From Omphiscola glabra (lineage: Eukaryota; Mollusca; Gastropoda; Lymnaeidae): a stretch of 64,000 nucleotides of DNA. The stretch covers positions 13,050,284 through 13,114,283 of the forward strand of contig OZ024808.1 in NCBI GenBank assembly GCA_964017045.1, written 5' to 3'. A program made the position numbers and the translations under genes. This document shows, piece by piece, positions 34,749-47,166 of this stretch (positions are counted from its first letter, which is position 1; each line of letters starts with the position of its first letter). Below the pieces are notes generated by a model. It saw only the letters and a program-made list of their open reading frames with translations, searched no databases and had not been told where the DNA came from.

Positions 34749-37700
34749 TAATTGTTAAAGAAATACAAAAGATCAGTCTTTCATTGCTGTGACTAAGAAA
34801 TACAAAGATCAGTCTTTCAGTGCTGTGACTAAGAAATACAAAGATCAGTCTTTCAGTGCTGTGACTAAGAAATACAAAGATCAGTCTTTCAGTGCTGTGA
34901 CTAAGAAATACTAAGATCAGTCTTTCATTGCTGTGACTAAGAAATACTAAGAAGAGCCTTTCAGTGCTGTGACTAAGAAATACTAAGATCAGTCTTTCAG
35001 TGCTGTGACTAAGAAATACTAAGATCAGTCTTTCAGTGCTGTGACTAAGAAATACTAAGATCAGTCTTTCAGTGCTGTGACTAAGAAATACTAAGATCAG
35101 TCTTTCAGTGCTGTGACTAAGAAATACAAAGATCAGTCTTTCAGTGCTGTGACTAAGAAATACAAAAGATCAGTCTTTCAGTGCTGTGACTAAGAAATAC
35201 AAAAGATCAGTCTTTCAGTGCTGTGACTAAGAAATACAAAGATCAGTCTTTCAGTGCTGTGACTAAGAAATACAAAAGATCAGTCTTTCAGTGCTGTGAC
35301 TAAGAAATACAAAAGATCAGTCTTTCAGTGCTGTGACTAAGAAATACTAAGATCAGTCTTTCAGTGCTGTGACTAAGAAATACAAAGATCAGTCTTTCAG
35401 TGCTGTGACTAAGAAATACAAAAGATCAGTCTTTCAGTGCTGTGACTAAGAAATACAAAAGATCAGTCTTTCAGTGCTGTGACTAAGAAATACAAAGATC
35501 AGTCTTTCAGTGCTGTGACTAAGAAATACTAAGATCAGTCTTTCAGTGCTGTGACTAAGAAATACAAAGATCAGTCTTTCAGTGCTGTGACTAAGAAATA
35601 CAAAAGATCAGTCTTTCAGTGCTGTGACTAAGAAATACAAAGATCAGTCTTTCAGTGCTGTGACTAAGAAATACAAAAGATCAGTCTTTCAGTGCTGTGA
35701 CTAAGAAATACAAAGATCAGTCTTTCAGTGCTGTGACTAAGAAATACAAAGATCAGTCTTTCAGTGCTGTGACTAAGAAATACAAAAGATCAGTCTTTCA
35801 GTGCTGTGACTAAGAAATACAAAGATCAGTCTTTCAGTGCTGTGACTAAGAAATACAAAAGATCAGTCTTTCAGTGCTGTGACTAAGAAATACAAAGATC
35901 AGTCTTTGAGTGCTGTGACTAAGAAATACAAAGATCAGTCTTTCAGTGCTGTGACTAAGAAATACAAAGATCAGTCTTTGAGTGCTGTGACTAAGAAATA
36001 CAAAAGATCAGTCTTTGAGTGCTGTGACTAAGAAATACAAAAGATCAGTCTTTCAGTGCTGTGACTAAGAAATACTAAGATCAGTCTTTCAGTGCTGTGA
36101 CTAAGAAATACTAAGATCAGTCTTTCAGTGCTGTGACTAAGAAATACAAAGATCAGTCTTTGAGTGCTGTGACTAAGAAATACAAAAGATCAGTCTTTGA
36201 GTGCTGTGACTAAGAAATACAAAAGATCAGTCTTTCAGTGCTGTGACTAAAAAATACTAAGATCAGTCTTTCAGTGCTGTGACTAAGAAATACTAAGAAC
36301 AGTCTTTCAGTGCTGTGACTAAGAAATACAAAGATCAGTCTTTCAGTGCTGTGACTAAGAAATACAAAGATCAGTCTTTCAGTGCTGTGACTAAGAAATA
36401 CAAAGATCAGTCTTTCAGTGCTGTGACTAAGAAATACTAAGATCAGTCTTTCAGTGCTGTGACTAAGAAATACTAAGATCAGTCTTTGAGTGCTGTGACT
36501 AAGAAATACAACGATCAGTCTTCCATTGCTGTGACTAAGAAATACAAAGATCAGTCTTTCAGTGCTGTGACTAAGAAATACAAAGATCAGTCTTTCATTG
36601 CTGTGACTAAGAAATACAAAGATCAGTCTTTCAGTGCTGTGACTAAGAAATACAAAGATCAGTCTTTCAGTGCTGTGACTAAGAAATACAAAAGATCAGT
36701 CTTTCAGTGCTGTGACTAAGAAATACAAAGATCAGTCTTTCAGTGCTGTGACTAAGAAATACAAAGATCAGTCTTTCAGTGCTGTGACTAAGAAATACAA
36801 AGATCAGTCTTTGAGTGCTGTGACTAAGAAATACAAAAGATCAGTCTTTGAGTGCTGTGACTAAGAAATACAAAAGATCAGTCTTTCAGTGCTGTGACTA
36901 AGAAATACTAAGATCAGTCTTTCAGTGCTGTGACTAAGAAATACTAAGATCAGTCTTTCAGTGCTGTGACTAAGAAATACAAAGATCAGTCTTTGAGTGC
37001 TGTGACTAAGAAATACAAAAGATCAGTCTTTGAGTGCTGTGACTAAGAAATACAAAAGATCAGTCTTTCAGTGCTGTGACTAAGAAATACTAAGATCAGT
37101 CTTTCAGTGCTGTGACTAAGAAATACTAAGATCAGTCTTTCAGTGCTGTGACTAAGAAATACAAAGATCAGTCTTTCAGTGCTGTGACTAAGAAATACAA
37201 AGATCAGTCTTTCAGTGCTGTGACTAAGAAATACTAAGATCAGTCTTTCAGTGCTGTGACTAAGAAATACTAAGATCAGTCTTTCAGTGCTGTGACTAAG
37301 AAATACAACGATCAGTCTTCCATTGCTGTGACTAAGAAATACAAAGATCAGTCTTTCAGTGCTGTGACTAAGAAATACAAAGATCAGTCTTTCATTGCTG
37401 TGACTAAGAAATACAAAGATCAGTCTTTCAGTGCTGTGACTAAGAAATACAAAGATCAGTCTTTCAGTGCTGTGACTAAGAAATACTAAGATCAGTCTTT
37501 CATTGCTGTGACTAAGAAATACTAAGATCAGTCTTTCATTGCTGTGACTAAGAAATACTAAGATCAGTCTTTCAGTGCTGTGACTAAGAAATACTAAGAT
37601 CAGTCTTTGAGTGCTGTGACTAAGAAATACAACGATCAGTCTTCCATTGCTGTGACTAAGAAATACAAAGATCAGTCTTTCAGTGCTGTGACTAAGAAAT

Positions 37701-40119
37701 ACTAAGATCAGTCTTTCAGTGCTGTGACTAAGAAATACTAAGATCAGTCTTTCAGTGCTGTGACTAAGAAATACAAAGATCAGTCTTTCAGTGCTGTGAC
37801 TAAGAAATACTAAGATCAGTCTTTCAGTGCTGTGACTAAGAAATACTAAGATCAGTCTTTCAGTGCTGTGACTAAGAAATACTAAGATCAGTCTTTGAGT
37901 GCTGTGACTAAGAAATACAACGATCAGTCTTCCATTGCTGTGACTAAGAAATACAAAGATCAGTCTTTCAGTGCTGTGACTAAGAAATACTAAGATCAGT
38001 CTTTCAGTGCTGTGACTAAGAAATACAACGATCAGTCTTCCAGTGCTGTGACTAAGAAATACAAAGATCAGTCTTTGAGTGCTGTGACTAAGAAATACTA
38101 AGATCAGTCTTCCAGTGCTGTGACTAAGAAATACAACGATCAGTCTTCCAGTGCTGTGACTAAGAAATACAAAGATCAGTCTTTGAGTGCTGTGACTAAG
38201 AAATACTAAGATCAGTCTTCCAGTGCTGTGACTAAGAAATACAAAGATCAGTCTTTCAGTGCTGTGACTAAGAAATACTAAGATCAGTCTTTCAGTGCTG
38301 TGACTAAGAAATACTAAGATCAGTCTTTCATTGCTGTGACTAAGAAATACTAAGATCAGTCTTTCATTGCTGTGACTAAGAAATACTAAGATCAGTCTTT
38401 CATTGCTGTGACTAAGAAATACTAAGTTCAGTCTTTCATTGCTGTGACTAAGAAATACTAAGATCAGTCTTTCAGTGCTGTGACTAAGAAATACTAAGAT
38501 CAGTCTTTCATTGCTGTGACTAAGAAATACTAAGATCAGTCTTTCATTGCTGTGACTAAGAAATACTAAGATCAGTCTTTCAGTGCTGTGACTAAGAAAT
38601 ACTAAGATCAGTCTTTCATTGCTGTGACTAAGAAATACTAAGATCAGTCTTTCATTGCTGTGACTAAAAAATACTAAGATCAGTCTTTCATTGCTGTGAC
38701 TAAGAAATACTAAGATCAGTCTTTCAGTGCTGTGACTAAGAAATACTAAGATCAGTCTTTCAGTGCTGTGACTAAGAAATACTAAGATCAGTCTTTCAGT
38801 GCTGTGACTAAGAAATACAAAAGATCAGTCTTTCATTGCTGTGACTAAGAAATACTAAGATCAGTCTTTCATTGCTGTGACTAAGAAATACTAAGATCAG
38901 TCTTTCAGTGCTGTGACTAAGAAATACAAAAGATCAGTCTTTCAGTGCTGTGACTAAGAAATACTAAGATCAGTCTTTCAGTGCTGTGACTAAGAAATAC
39001 AAAAGATCAGTCTTTCAGTGCTGTGACTAAGAAATACAAAAGATCAGTCTTTCAGTGCTGTGACTAAGAAATACTAAGATCAGTCTTTCATTGCTGTGAC
39101 TAAGAAATACAAAGATCAGTCTTTCAGTGCTCTGACTAAGAAATACAAAGATCAGTCTTTCATTGCTGTGACTAAGAAATACAAAGATCAGTCTTTCATT
39201 GCTGTGACTAAGAAATACAAAGATCAGTCTTTCAGTGCTCTGACTAAGAAATACTAAGATCAGTCTTTCATTGCTGTGACTAAGAAATACTAAGATCAGT
39301 CTTTCATTGCTGTGACTAAGAAATACAAAGATCAGTCTTTCATTGCTGTGACTAAGAAATACAAAGATCAGTCTTTCATTGCTGTGACTAAGAAATACTA
39401 AGATCAGTCTTTCAGTACTGTGACTAAGAAATACTAAGATCAGTCTTTCATTGCTGTGACTAAGAAATACTAAGATCAGTCTTTCAGTGCTGTGACTAAG
39501 AAATACTAAGATCAGTCTTTCATTGCTGTGACTAAGAAATACTAAGATCAGTCTTTCAGTGCTGTGACTAAGAAATACTAAGATCAGTCTTTCATTGCTG
39601 TGACTAAGAAATACTAAGATCAGTCTTTCATTGCTGTGACTAAGAAATACTAAGATCAGTCTTTCAGTGCTGTGACTAAGAAATACTAAGATCAGTCTTT
39701 CAGTGCTGTGACTAAGAAATACTAAGATCAGTCTTTCATTGCTCTGACTAAGAAATACAAAGAACAGTCTTTCAGTGCTGTGACTAAGAAATACAAAGAT
39801 CAGTCTTTCAGTGCTGTGAATAAGAAATACAAAGATCAGTCTTTCAGTGCTGTGACTAAGAAATACAACGATCAGTCTTTCAGTGCTGTGACTAAGAAAT
39901 ACAACGATCAGTCTTCCAGTGCTGTGACTAAGAAATACAAAGATCAGTCTTTCAGTGCTGTGAATAAGAAATACAAAGATCAGTCTTTCAGTGCTGTGAC
40001 TAAGAAATACAACGATCAGTCTTTCAGTGCTGTGACTAAGAAATACAACGATCAGTCTTCCAGTGCTGTGACTAAGAAATACAAAGATCAGTCTTTCAGT
40101 GCTGTGACTAAGAAATTAA
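34749..40119. repeat. 36-bp satellite array, about 149 copies, with higher-order structure
   Basis: A single uninterrupted array of GTGCTGTGACTAAGAAATAC plus AAAGATCAGTCTTTCA. Variant positions: AAAG, TAAG, ACGA or AAAAG after TAC (the last making 37-bp units), and TTCAG, TTGAG, TTCAT or TCCAG before the next GCTGTG. Blocks of five units (182 bp: 36+37+37+36+36) with the TTGAG signature recur near 35966, 36148, 36799 and 36981, which is a higher-order repeat. Many units read VTKKYKDQSFSA, but TAAG variants put a stop in that frame and 37-bp units shift it, so the array as a whole cannot encode a protein. Confidence 0.97.
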
Positions 40120-40862
40120 AATTTGCTCTGGCTCTCAAAAGTGTTTTTTCTAAAACAATACCAAATGGAAATGAAATACCGGGGTCAAAGGTCGTTTACT
40201 CACTCATGACATATTCAAATGCCTTTATTGCTGACTTTATACTTTTAATTCTAAAGATTTTACATTTAAATTTGGTGGCTTTGTTTCAGAAAAAAGTGTG
40301 GGGTGGGGCGTGCACTGAAATCGAAAGTGCATAATCAAGAGAAATCTTGAGTCAGAGTGGAAAAAAACTGAAGAGGGATTAAAACGTAATTTAAAAAATC
40401 AAAAATTATGTTTTAATAAATAAATTAGAGATATAACAGTACTAACTTGATACAAATAAATAATTTACTGCCAATCGTCTACATTTGACTGACAATATCA
40501 ATTAATTTACCTATATATGTAAAAAAATAGATAGATAAAATAATGTAACCACATATAGAGAGTCTATGAGATAAAATAAATATTAATTATTGAAAAAAAA
40601 TCTTAACAGAAGATAAACAGTGGCCTACATTTCCTATGGACTGTTGTTTTAACCGGGGACTTTATTCAGTTACAGGTTCTCAGTAACAGTGCGATAATTC
40701 ATGTATAACTTCAGTCTTACAATGGTTCAGTTTAACTTTATACCACGAGCGTCCAAGACCTACGTTGATGTAATTTAATGGCTGATGAAATAGAAGTACG
40801 GTGTGAGAAAGCTCCATGGTGTGCAACACAATTTTGTAGTGCAAAATATTGCGGTTAAACGT
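40120..40862. other. Intergenic, no gene seen
   Basis: Unique AT-rich sequence between two tandem arrays. The plus-strand open frame that runs out of the satellite to 40334 has no recognised domain. Confidence 0.5.
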
Positions 40863-41295
40863 TTTAAAGCAATTATGAGGCACCCGGTTGCTGACAGTTT
40901 AAAGCAATTATGAGGCACCCGGTTGCTGACAGTTTAAAGCAACTATGAGGCACCCGGTTGCTGACAGTTTAAAGCCATTATGAGGCACCCGGTTGCTGAC
41001 AGTTTAAAGCAATTATGAGGCACCCGGTTGCTGACAGTTTAAAGCAATTATGAGGCACCCGGTTGCTGACAGTTTAAAGCAACTATGAGGCACCCGGTTG
41101 CTGACAGTTTAAAGCAATTATGAGGCACCCGGTTGCTGACAGTTTAAAGCAATTATGAGGCACCCGGTTGCTGACAGTTTAAAGCAATTATGAGGCACCC
41201 GGTTGCTGACAGTTTAAAGCCATTATGAGGCACCCGGTTGCTGACAGTTTAAAGCAATTATGAGGCACCCGGTTGCTGACAGTTTAAAGCAATTC
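40863..41295. repeat. 35-bp tandem repeat, about 12 copies
   Basis: Unit GCAATTATGAGGCACCCGGT plus TGCTGACAGTTTAAA, copies nearly identical (A/C at one site), implying recent expansion. Confidence 0.97.
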
Positions 41296-42067
41296 GCAAC
41301 TAAACATAATATATATATGTAAAGGTCAAGGGTTCCGTGACACAGACACGTAAAAAAAGATAGGTGTTTAGATAAGTATAGGCGCCTTGATTTGAATTTG
41401 ACTTGTCCATTTCCTGATACACTGTTAGTATGAGTCACGATATTCTCTATATTTTATGACTCGTAGCCACATATCTTGCAGCGTACAACACAACATAGCT
41501 GGACAATACGTATATAAACTTCTTCAGTTAACTAAAATAAATTATATCACAAATGACATCCGAATAGCATTTAGTCATTTAGTCTAGAGGGACCTGGACA
41601 CGCATAGCCGATATTCGGACCCGGGTCCTTGTAGACTCTGTTATTCGAGCGCTTTTGTTCGTGTGACTCTTTCTTGGTTTGTGGCAAAATCTGTCGAGTT
41701 GAAATTTGGTACATAGAGTCGTTGCCAACACATTATATCAAATTTTAGCTCCACCACCACTCCAAAATAGGTTTTTCTAGTTTTTTTCAAGCGGAAAATG
41801 CATGAAATATGGTATGTTCAATGGTTGCGTGTTTGGTGCGGAGATTAATTGTGTAGCTGTTACCCATATGAATAGCCACACAACACCCAACCCACATGTC
41901 ATACCCATATGATTAGCCTCACACCACCAAAATCACCATGTTCTCACACAGGAAACAATACAGACACAATAAACCAAAACAAATCAATCTTTAACACCGT
42001 ATAATCTTTGAGGGCTCAGTCTTACAATGTACTTGTTAGTCAACACAATGACTCGTGATGATTGGCA
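41296..42067. other. Intergenic, no gene seen
   Basis: AT-rich sequence with one doubled phrase, CCATATGAaTAGCC, near 41864 and 41909. No exon recognised. Confidence 0.5.
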
Positions 42068-42241
42068 GTCAACATCTGGGATGCTGTCAACATCTGGGAT
42101 GCTGTCAACATCTGGGATGCTGTCAACATCTGGGATGCTGTCAACATCTGGGATGCTGTCAACATCTGGGATGCTGTCAACATCTGGGATGCTGTCAACA
42201 TCTGGGATGCTGTCAACATCTGGGATGCTGTCAACATCTGG
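42068..42241. repeat. 18-bp perfect tandem repeat, about 9.7 copies
   Basis: GTCAACATCTGGGATGCT is repeated without visible variation. All frames are open because the unit has no stops and is a multiple of three; overlapping frames here are not genes. Confidence 0.97.
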
Positions 42242-43599
42242 TTAATTGTAACGAGAAGTTTCGGATCATCAAATGAGGCTGAGCTGTCCTATTCCCCTGT
42301 AATTGGCCCCTCACTTTCGGTGTTATTTTACATTCTCCGGTTTTATCTCCTTTTCTTTTTGCAAGGAAACATTGTTCCAATACGATCTAGAACGCATCCA
42401 GGGACCTCTAGTTGAGTTGGTACTCTCAGAAACTGAGCTGCCCAATTTTTGTAGACTATGCAAGCCAATCGAAACATGGACCTAAAATTAAGATGAAAAT
42501 ATTCTATTAGCTAATTATGGATGCCTCAAACTTATATGGACTTATCGGCTTTGTTTAATTCAGAATATGATTTTACAAAGAGAGGCAATGTATCAAAATC
42601 CTTAAGTGGTATCTGTAAACTATTAACATTTTTAGTCCTAACGTTGCTTTGTGTTATGCTATATGTATTAATTAGCATTTTGTATGACCTAATTTACATT
42701 GTAATTAAACTATAAAAATATCTGTGTGTCGTGTGAGTGGGTTACTCGGGCCATGCTTATTTTCTTCTTATGAGAATGTTTTTCGTTTACTTACTTTTTT
42801 GAATTGTTGACAAAGGCACATACTTTGGGCTCTTGAGTTCTTAAATAGCCCACATTGAGTACAGTGTTCTCTATTGAGCTATACATCGCCAGACATCGTC
42901 CACGCTAATAAGGTCCACCAGCATCACGCACAAGTGTGACTACAGAACTGCATCGTGGACATGCGCTCTCCTGATCCTGGAATCTCATGAGGTGCTTCAA
43001 TTCCGTTTGGCATTGGAAGGGATTGGGCCTGAAAGGGTTAATACTTTGTAAAAGTCGCTGGGGAATGTTAAAAATTGTGATGTCCAATATTAAAAGCTCA
43101 TATCAAAATATTTTAGCCTGTACTTCTCTTTTTAATGTAAGTAGTATCACTAATACTCAATAAATACTTAGATTAACGTTTTAATAATATCGTTTGAAAA
43201 AGATCAATTCAAGGCTAACAATACTAACATGATGTTCAAGCAAGATGTAAATCTGTGGCACGCTATAGTTAAAAAACAACAAAACGAAAACAACTTTTTC
43301 CAAAACTAGTTATCATAGTTTACCATTATTGTTTAAACAGCAATCCTAAATATGAAAACCCTAATTTGAAATCTGAGTCAGAAACTTAAATTAGGGAACC
43401 TAGTTTACCCCGTAATCCAGCTTCAATATGTCTACATTATGCAAAGTCTCATATGAAAAGTGACAAAGATAATTATTTAGAAAAAGTCAGAACATAAATA
43501 TATTGAAAATGATGGAACAATCCAGGATACAAGGATACAAGGATACTTTTGTTTTCTATGAAAGACGAAATCTTCTTTTGAGTTTAATTTTACTTTTAA
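42242..43599. other. Intergenic, no convincing gene
   Basis: A 60-codon frame ending at 42715 has a hydrophobic C-terminal stretch (LLTFLVLTLLCVMLYVLISI) but no splice or family support. Nothing else stands out. Confidence 0.4.
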
Positions 43600-43854
43600 T
43601 TAGCCAGTGTTTAGGAAATTATTCTTTAATAAATAATATTGCCACTTAGCGGTCTGTGAGCCAAGAGCCCCCAACCAGATCACCAAGTCCATGTAAAGAA
43701 CTGCTATGCAGACACATGGGCCTACTTGTTCAATGTCTTGATTTTCGATATCGGGGACGACTACTATCTCATACAGGCTTTCTGTTACACTCGACGCTGG
43801 GAGAGATTGATCCTGTGAGAAAGACGTACATTTTAAGATTATAGTGGCTGTCAT
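43600..43854 (-). CDS. Possible small unknown exon
   Basis: An 84-codon frame from ATG at 43854 contains a hydrophobic start (MTATIILKC) and a less biased middle, VTESLYEIVVVPDIENQDIE, followed by a hydrophobic run VCIAVLYMDLVIWLGALG. This could be a small membrane protein or one exon of a larger gene. I recognise no family, no clear splice sites delimit it, and chance is a real alternative. Confidence 0.2.
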   Translation of the reverse strand: MTATIILKCTSFSQDQSLPASSVTESLYEIVVVPDIENQDIEQVGPCVCIAVLYMDLVIWLGALGSQTAKWQYYLLKNNFLNTG

Positions 43855-44379
43855 GAACGTCAAGAGCACAATCAATTGCACTCCTCTTTAAAAGCTTAAA
43901 AAACATTTTAAAAAAATAAATGTTGCCACTTACAGCTAGTTCGAATTAATCATGTAAACATTTTTTGATTAAAAACATAATGCAAAAATAACATCAATTG
44001 TATGATATTTGAAAAGGATTATTCATATTAACTTACAAAAGAGTAGCTTGAATTTTAAACTGAAAATGAAATGCTGGAACAATTGTGGCTTAAATGAGTA
44101 ATAAAAATACTATAAGTTGATGAGATAGACCCTTATATTGAAACAAAAAGCGGGAACTTAAATTGATAAACTGATTTTATTTCTTCAATTCAGGAAATCT
44201 GACGTTCATGACTCCAGCGAACAAATAAAGTGGTCTGTCCACTGTCTTTTATTTCCACCAAATATCACCAAATAACTGATGTTGTGATCTGTATATGATT
44301 GATTTCTTTCATCAATTTATTTTACAAACCTAAAGCAAGTGCTTTTTTCAAGAGCAATGAATACATTTATCAGAAACAT

Positions 44380-44412
44380 ATATATATATATATATATAAA
44401 TATATATATAAG
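44380..44412. repeat. AT dinucleotide repeat
   Basis: (AT)n with small interruptions. Confidence 0.9.
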
Positions 44413-44544
44413 GTTGTACAATGAATCAAAACCATGTATAACTATAATGCAGCTAGCTATAGCTATAAATAAATAGAAGAATATAGCATTTCTCTACAAT
44501 GTTCTCAAACCAACTGGAAGACGAATAACCCGTACACCAAAGAC

Positions 44545-44720
44545 AGACTATAGACGTCACAGCTACAATACAAACGCGTCACCATACGTCACAAGGCTTT
44601 CCGCGCCAAAGGCGTTCATTAACTAAACACACAGGACACACCACGCGCCATAGAATACAATATTTGGTGCGCAACAAAACTAGTGAATACCCATGCTCGA
44701 CAACTGCCACCATCTAGATT
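44545..44720 (-). repeat. Dispersed repeat, matches 52260-52450 in reverse
   Basis: On the minus strand, GGGTATTCACTAGTTTTGTT, then GCGC, GTTAATGAACGCC and GCCTTGTGACGTATGGTGAC follow in the same order and spacing as GGGTATTCACTGGTAATTTT, GTTAATGAAAGC and GGCTTGTGACGTATTGTGAA at 52283-52385. The type of element is unknown. Confidence 0.65.
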
Positions 44721-44801
44721 GTTTGTCCAATATTTTACGGATGGACCAACTTTTCCAAATGAAAAGAAAACGAAAAGGAATTTGATGACGAAGTCCAAAA
44801 C

Positions 44802-45001
44802 CTATACAATGGAGACAAAGTCTACCTTAGAAATGTTCAAATACTTTATATGCCCAATAAATGGGGATAATTTGATACTTTCATTTTCTTTCTTTGTACT
44901 TAACTCCCTTTCCTGGCGCATCTTCTCATCTAAATTGTCTGTTGATTGAAAAAAATAATTATTGTCATATTTTTCATCCAAAAGTTTAGTCCTGTATTGA
45001 G

Positions 45002-45060
<59 letters not shown>

Positions 45061-46877
45061 TATTGGTAGTTTTCTATATACACCACGCTGTACATACAAT
45101 TTAACAAACATAATCATAAACTTAAAATTAACTTACATTAATTAAAAAACAAAAAACAAAACATATGTGTATCTGCCCAACCATTCCATAACAATTTACA
45201 TGTGAAGCCTTGGACGGCACTCAGCAGCATCGTTTAACGGTCAGTGGGGGAATCAGTCAAGATAGTAGAGTTTAAAGACATGTGTTTTGAGTGCAGTTTT
45301 GAAGGCTGTGATGGTTGATATATTTCTGATGAGTAGTGGATGAGAATTCCATTGTTTGGGGGCACAGTAAGAGAAAGATCGTTCACCATATGTTTTTGTG
45401 CGAGTCTTAGGGACAGAAAGAATACGCCCGTCTGCGGAAGAGCGAAGCTGTCGAAGGGATGAATAGACAGAGAGAAGTTCAGTGAGATATGAAGGGTGGG
45501 AATTCGAAAAAAAGTTGTGTCAGAGAACAGAGAGTTTATAGTCAATCCGTGCTTGTACAGGGAGCCAATGAAGTGAATGAAGTAGTGGTGTGACGTGATC
45601 ACGTTTTTTTGCCTTTAAAGCTAGCCTAGCAGCTGAGTTTTGAACCTTTTGTGTGTGACATCGCCATAATTGTTAGAGAAAGTCATAGCTATGTCCACTT
45701 TAGATGTTGAAATTTTGATTCATCCACCCATTTCATAACTTAACAGATATAAACAATAAACATATTCAATTCATTGATGTTTGCGACCTTTCTATAGTTT
45801 CATTGTTTGAAATGTGATACAGAACTAGACTGTACTAACCTTTCATTGTTAAAAGTTCATTGGCTACATGCGTTTCACGTAGTTCGTTTCTTGATAAGAT
45901 ATCGATGATACATTCAAACCAGTTATCATGGACAATCAAGACATCCAGTATTTCACGGTTTCCCAGGTTTGGGAAACGAACCTTCTTTTTAAGGTTTCTC
46001 TTTTTAGTTATAAATGGAAATGAAAATATAAATTAATAAGTTCTGACAACATGAAATGTCCACAAGTATGCAAACTGAGAAGATGCCATTGGAAAATTTT
46101 TGCATAATTCACTTTTGTAACCTTTTTTCCATCTTAAAAGGCATTTTCTGAAACTTAACGACTAACCAGATTTAAGTGCTTTTTAAAATATTGGTAATTG
46201 TTTCCAATAAAACAAAAGTAATTCATTACTGTTATGAAAATATGAAAAATAATCATAAATTTAGATACCGAAGTATACCTTTATTTTTGACTTATCTTAG
46301 CTTATATTTTCTAAAGCCCAAGTAACAAAAAGTGTAAGATACAACAATGATAATTTTAAAACAAACAAACAAATACAAACCATTATTATTTTTAAAAAAA
46401 AAATCGTTGGAGTTTGTGATTAAAAGTAAATATACAATAACAATACCGGTAATTTAAAATTATCCCCCCCCCCCCCCCCCCCCAAAAAAAAAAAAAAAAA
46501 AAAAAAAACCAACAAAAAAACCAACAAAAACAAACAAACAAAAAAAAACAATTGGGCACAAATCAATCAATAAAGAATGTTCCAGTATTTAAGGGTGAAT
46601 ATTTTAAAATGTTTGATATTTTAAAATGCACAATGCCTTGAAGGGATCTCTAAACAAAAAACGACACAGAAAAGTTGAACATGATTATTCTTACGACATC
46701 CTCCTCTGACAGCATCTCGGGCCATTCGCGACGAAGGACATCAAAAAACTGACGTGAGTAAGTCTGTTCACAGAATACTCCCCGAATGCACTCTACCAGT
46801 CTTTGTTTATATGTCTGCCTTAAGACTACTTGAGACATTCCCGTACACGACTTGTGCTGCTCTGATAAAGATGGTAT
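44802..46877 (-). CDS. CARD/death-fold domain protein (3 exons, 5' end incomplete)
   Basis: Three minus-strand exons join in frame: 46877-46695, 45999-45840 and 44938-44802 (480 bp, 159 residues plus stop). Acceptors are ATTTTACAG, AACTAAAAAG and TCAATCAACAG; donors are GTC|GTAAGA and AAAG|GTTAGT; the phases (0, 1) agree. The product contains six helix-like segments: YKQRLVECIRGVF, YSRQFFDVLRREW, LSEEDVRNLKKKV, NREILDVLIV, NWFECIIDILSRN and ETHVANELLTMK. The LSEEDV...LGNREILDVL...WFECIIDIL pattern is characteristic of CARD-type death folds such as those of RIG-I-like receptors and adaptors. A short charged tail follows. An ATG at 46838 could be the start; otherwise earlier exons are missing. 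An RTE-like 3' fragment lies just upstream, and intron 2 carries a CR1/L2-like insertion. CARD identity is inferred from pattern, not a search. Confidence 0.65.
45002..45057. repeat. TA dinucleotide repeat in intron 2
   Basis: (TA)n adjoining the 3' end of the minus-strand CR1/L2-like fragment, probably its tail. Confidence 0.9.
45058..45690 (-). pseudogene. CR1/L2-like retrotransposon 3' end (inside the CARD gene intron)
   Basis: Minus-strand reading gives KVQNSAARLALKAKKRDHVT, PLLHSLHWLPVQARIDYKLS, LTELLSVYSSLRQLRSSADG, TKTYGERSFSYCAPKQWNSH and ITAFKTALKTHVF, then a stop. One frameshift interrupts it near 45530. The 3' untranslated part (45058-45240) is shared with 47637-47920. 5' truncated and inactive. 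Confidence 0.82.
46000..46694. other. Intron 1 of the CARD-like gene, with poly-C/poly-A run
   Basis: AT-rich intron. A run of about 21 C followed by about 25 A lies at 46464-46509, a likely assembly-error-prone site. Confidence 0.6.
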
Positions 46878-46904
46878 CTGTAAAATATAAATACAATGTA
46901 TGTG

Positions 46905-47166
46905 AGATGGGAAGAAAAGAAAAGATGGAGGTGGATTGGCCATACTCTCAGAAAACCCCCAGATAGCACCACCAGACAATGTCTAACATGGAATCCACAG
47001 GGAAAAAGAAAGAGATGAAGACCTAAGAATACATGGAGACGCGAGCTAGAGGCAGACACGCAAAATATGGGATACACATGGAAGCAACTGGAAAGGAAAG
47101 CACAGGACCAGGATGAGTGGAAAATTCTTGTGGACGGCCTATGCCCCAGACAGGGTAAAAAGGCAT
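46905..47166 (+). pseudogene. RTE-like retrotransposon, 3' terminal fragment
   Basis: Plus-strand reading: [50 protein letters not shown] and WKILVDGLCPRQG, the same C-terminus as at 32870-33110, with one stop. It is a 5'-truncated insertion about 30 bp upstream of the CARD-like gene's first visible exon. Confidence 0.85.

Noticed and set aside
34749..40119. CRISPR-like regular array
   Set aside because: There are no unique spacers; it is a head-to-tail satellite in a eukaryotic genome.
39780..40334. 184-codon frame with repeated VTKKYKDQSFSA
   Set aside because: Runs only through the last satellite units that happen to lack TAAG variants; the rest of the array has stops and frame shifts, and the non-repeat end has no recognised domain.
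42027..42415. Overlapping frames around the 18-bp repeat
   Set aside because: The unit has no stop in several frames on both strands; flanks give no domain.
46754..47077. Frames on both strands over the upstream side of the CARD-like exon
   Set aside because: They are shadows of the CARD-like exon and of the RTE-like 3' fragment in other frames.
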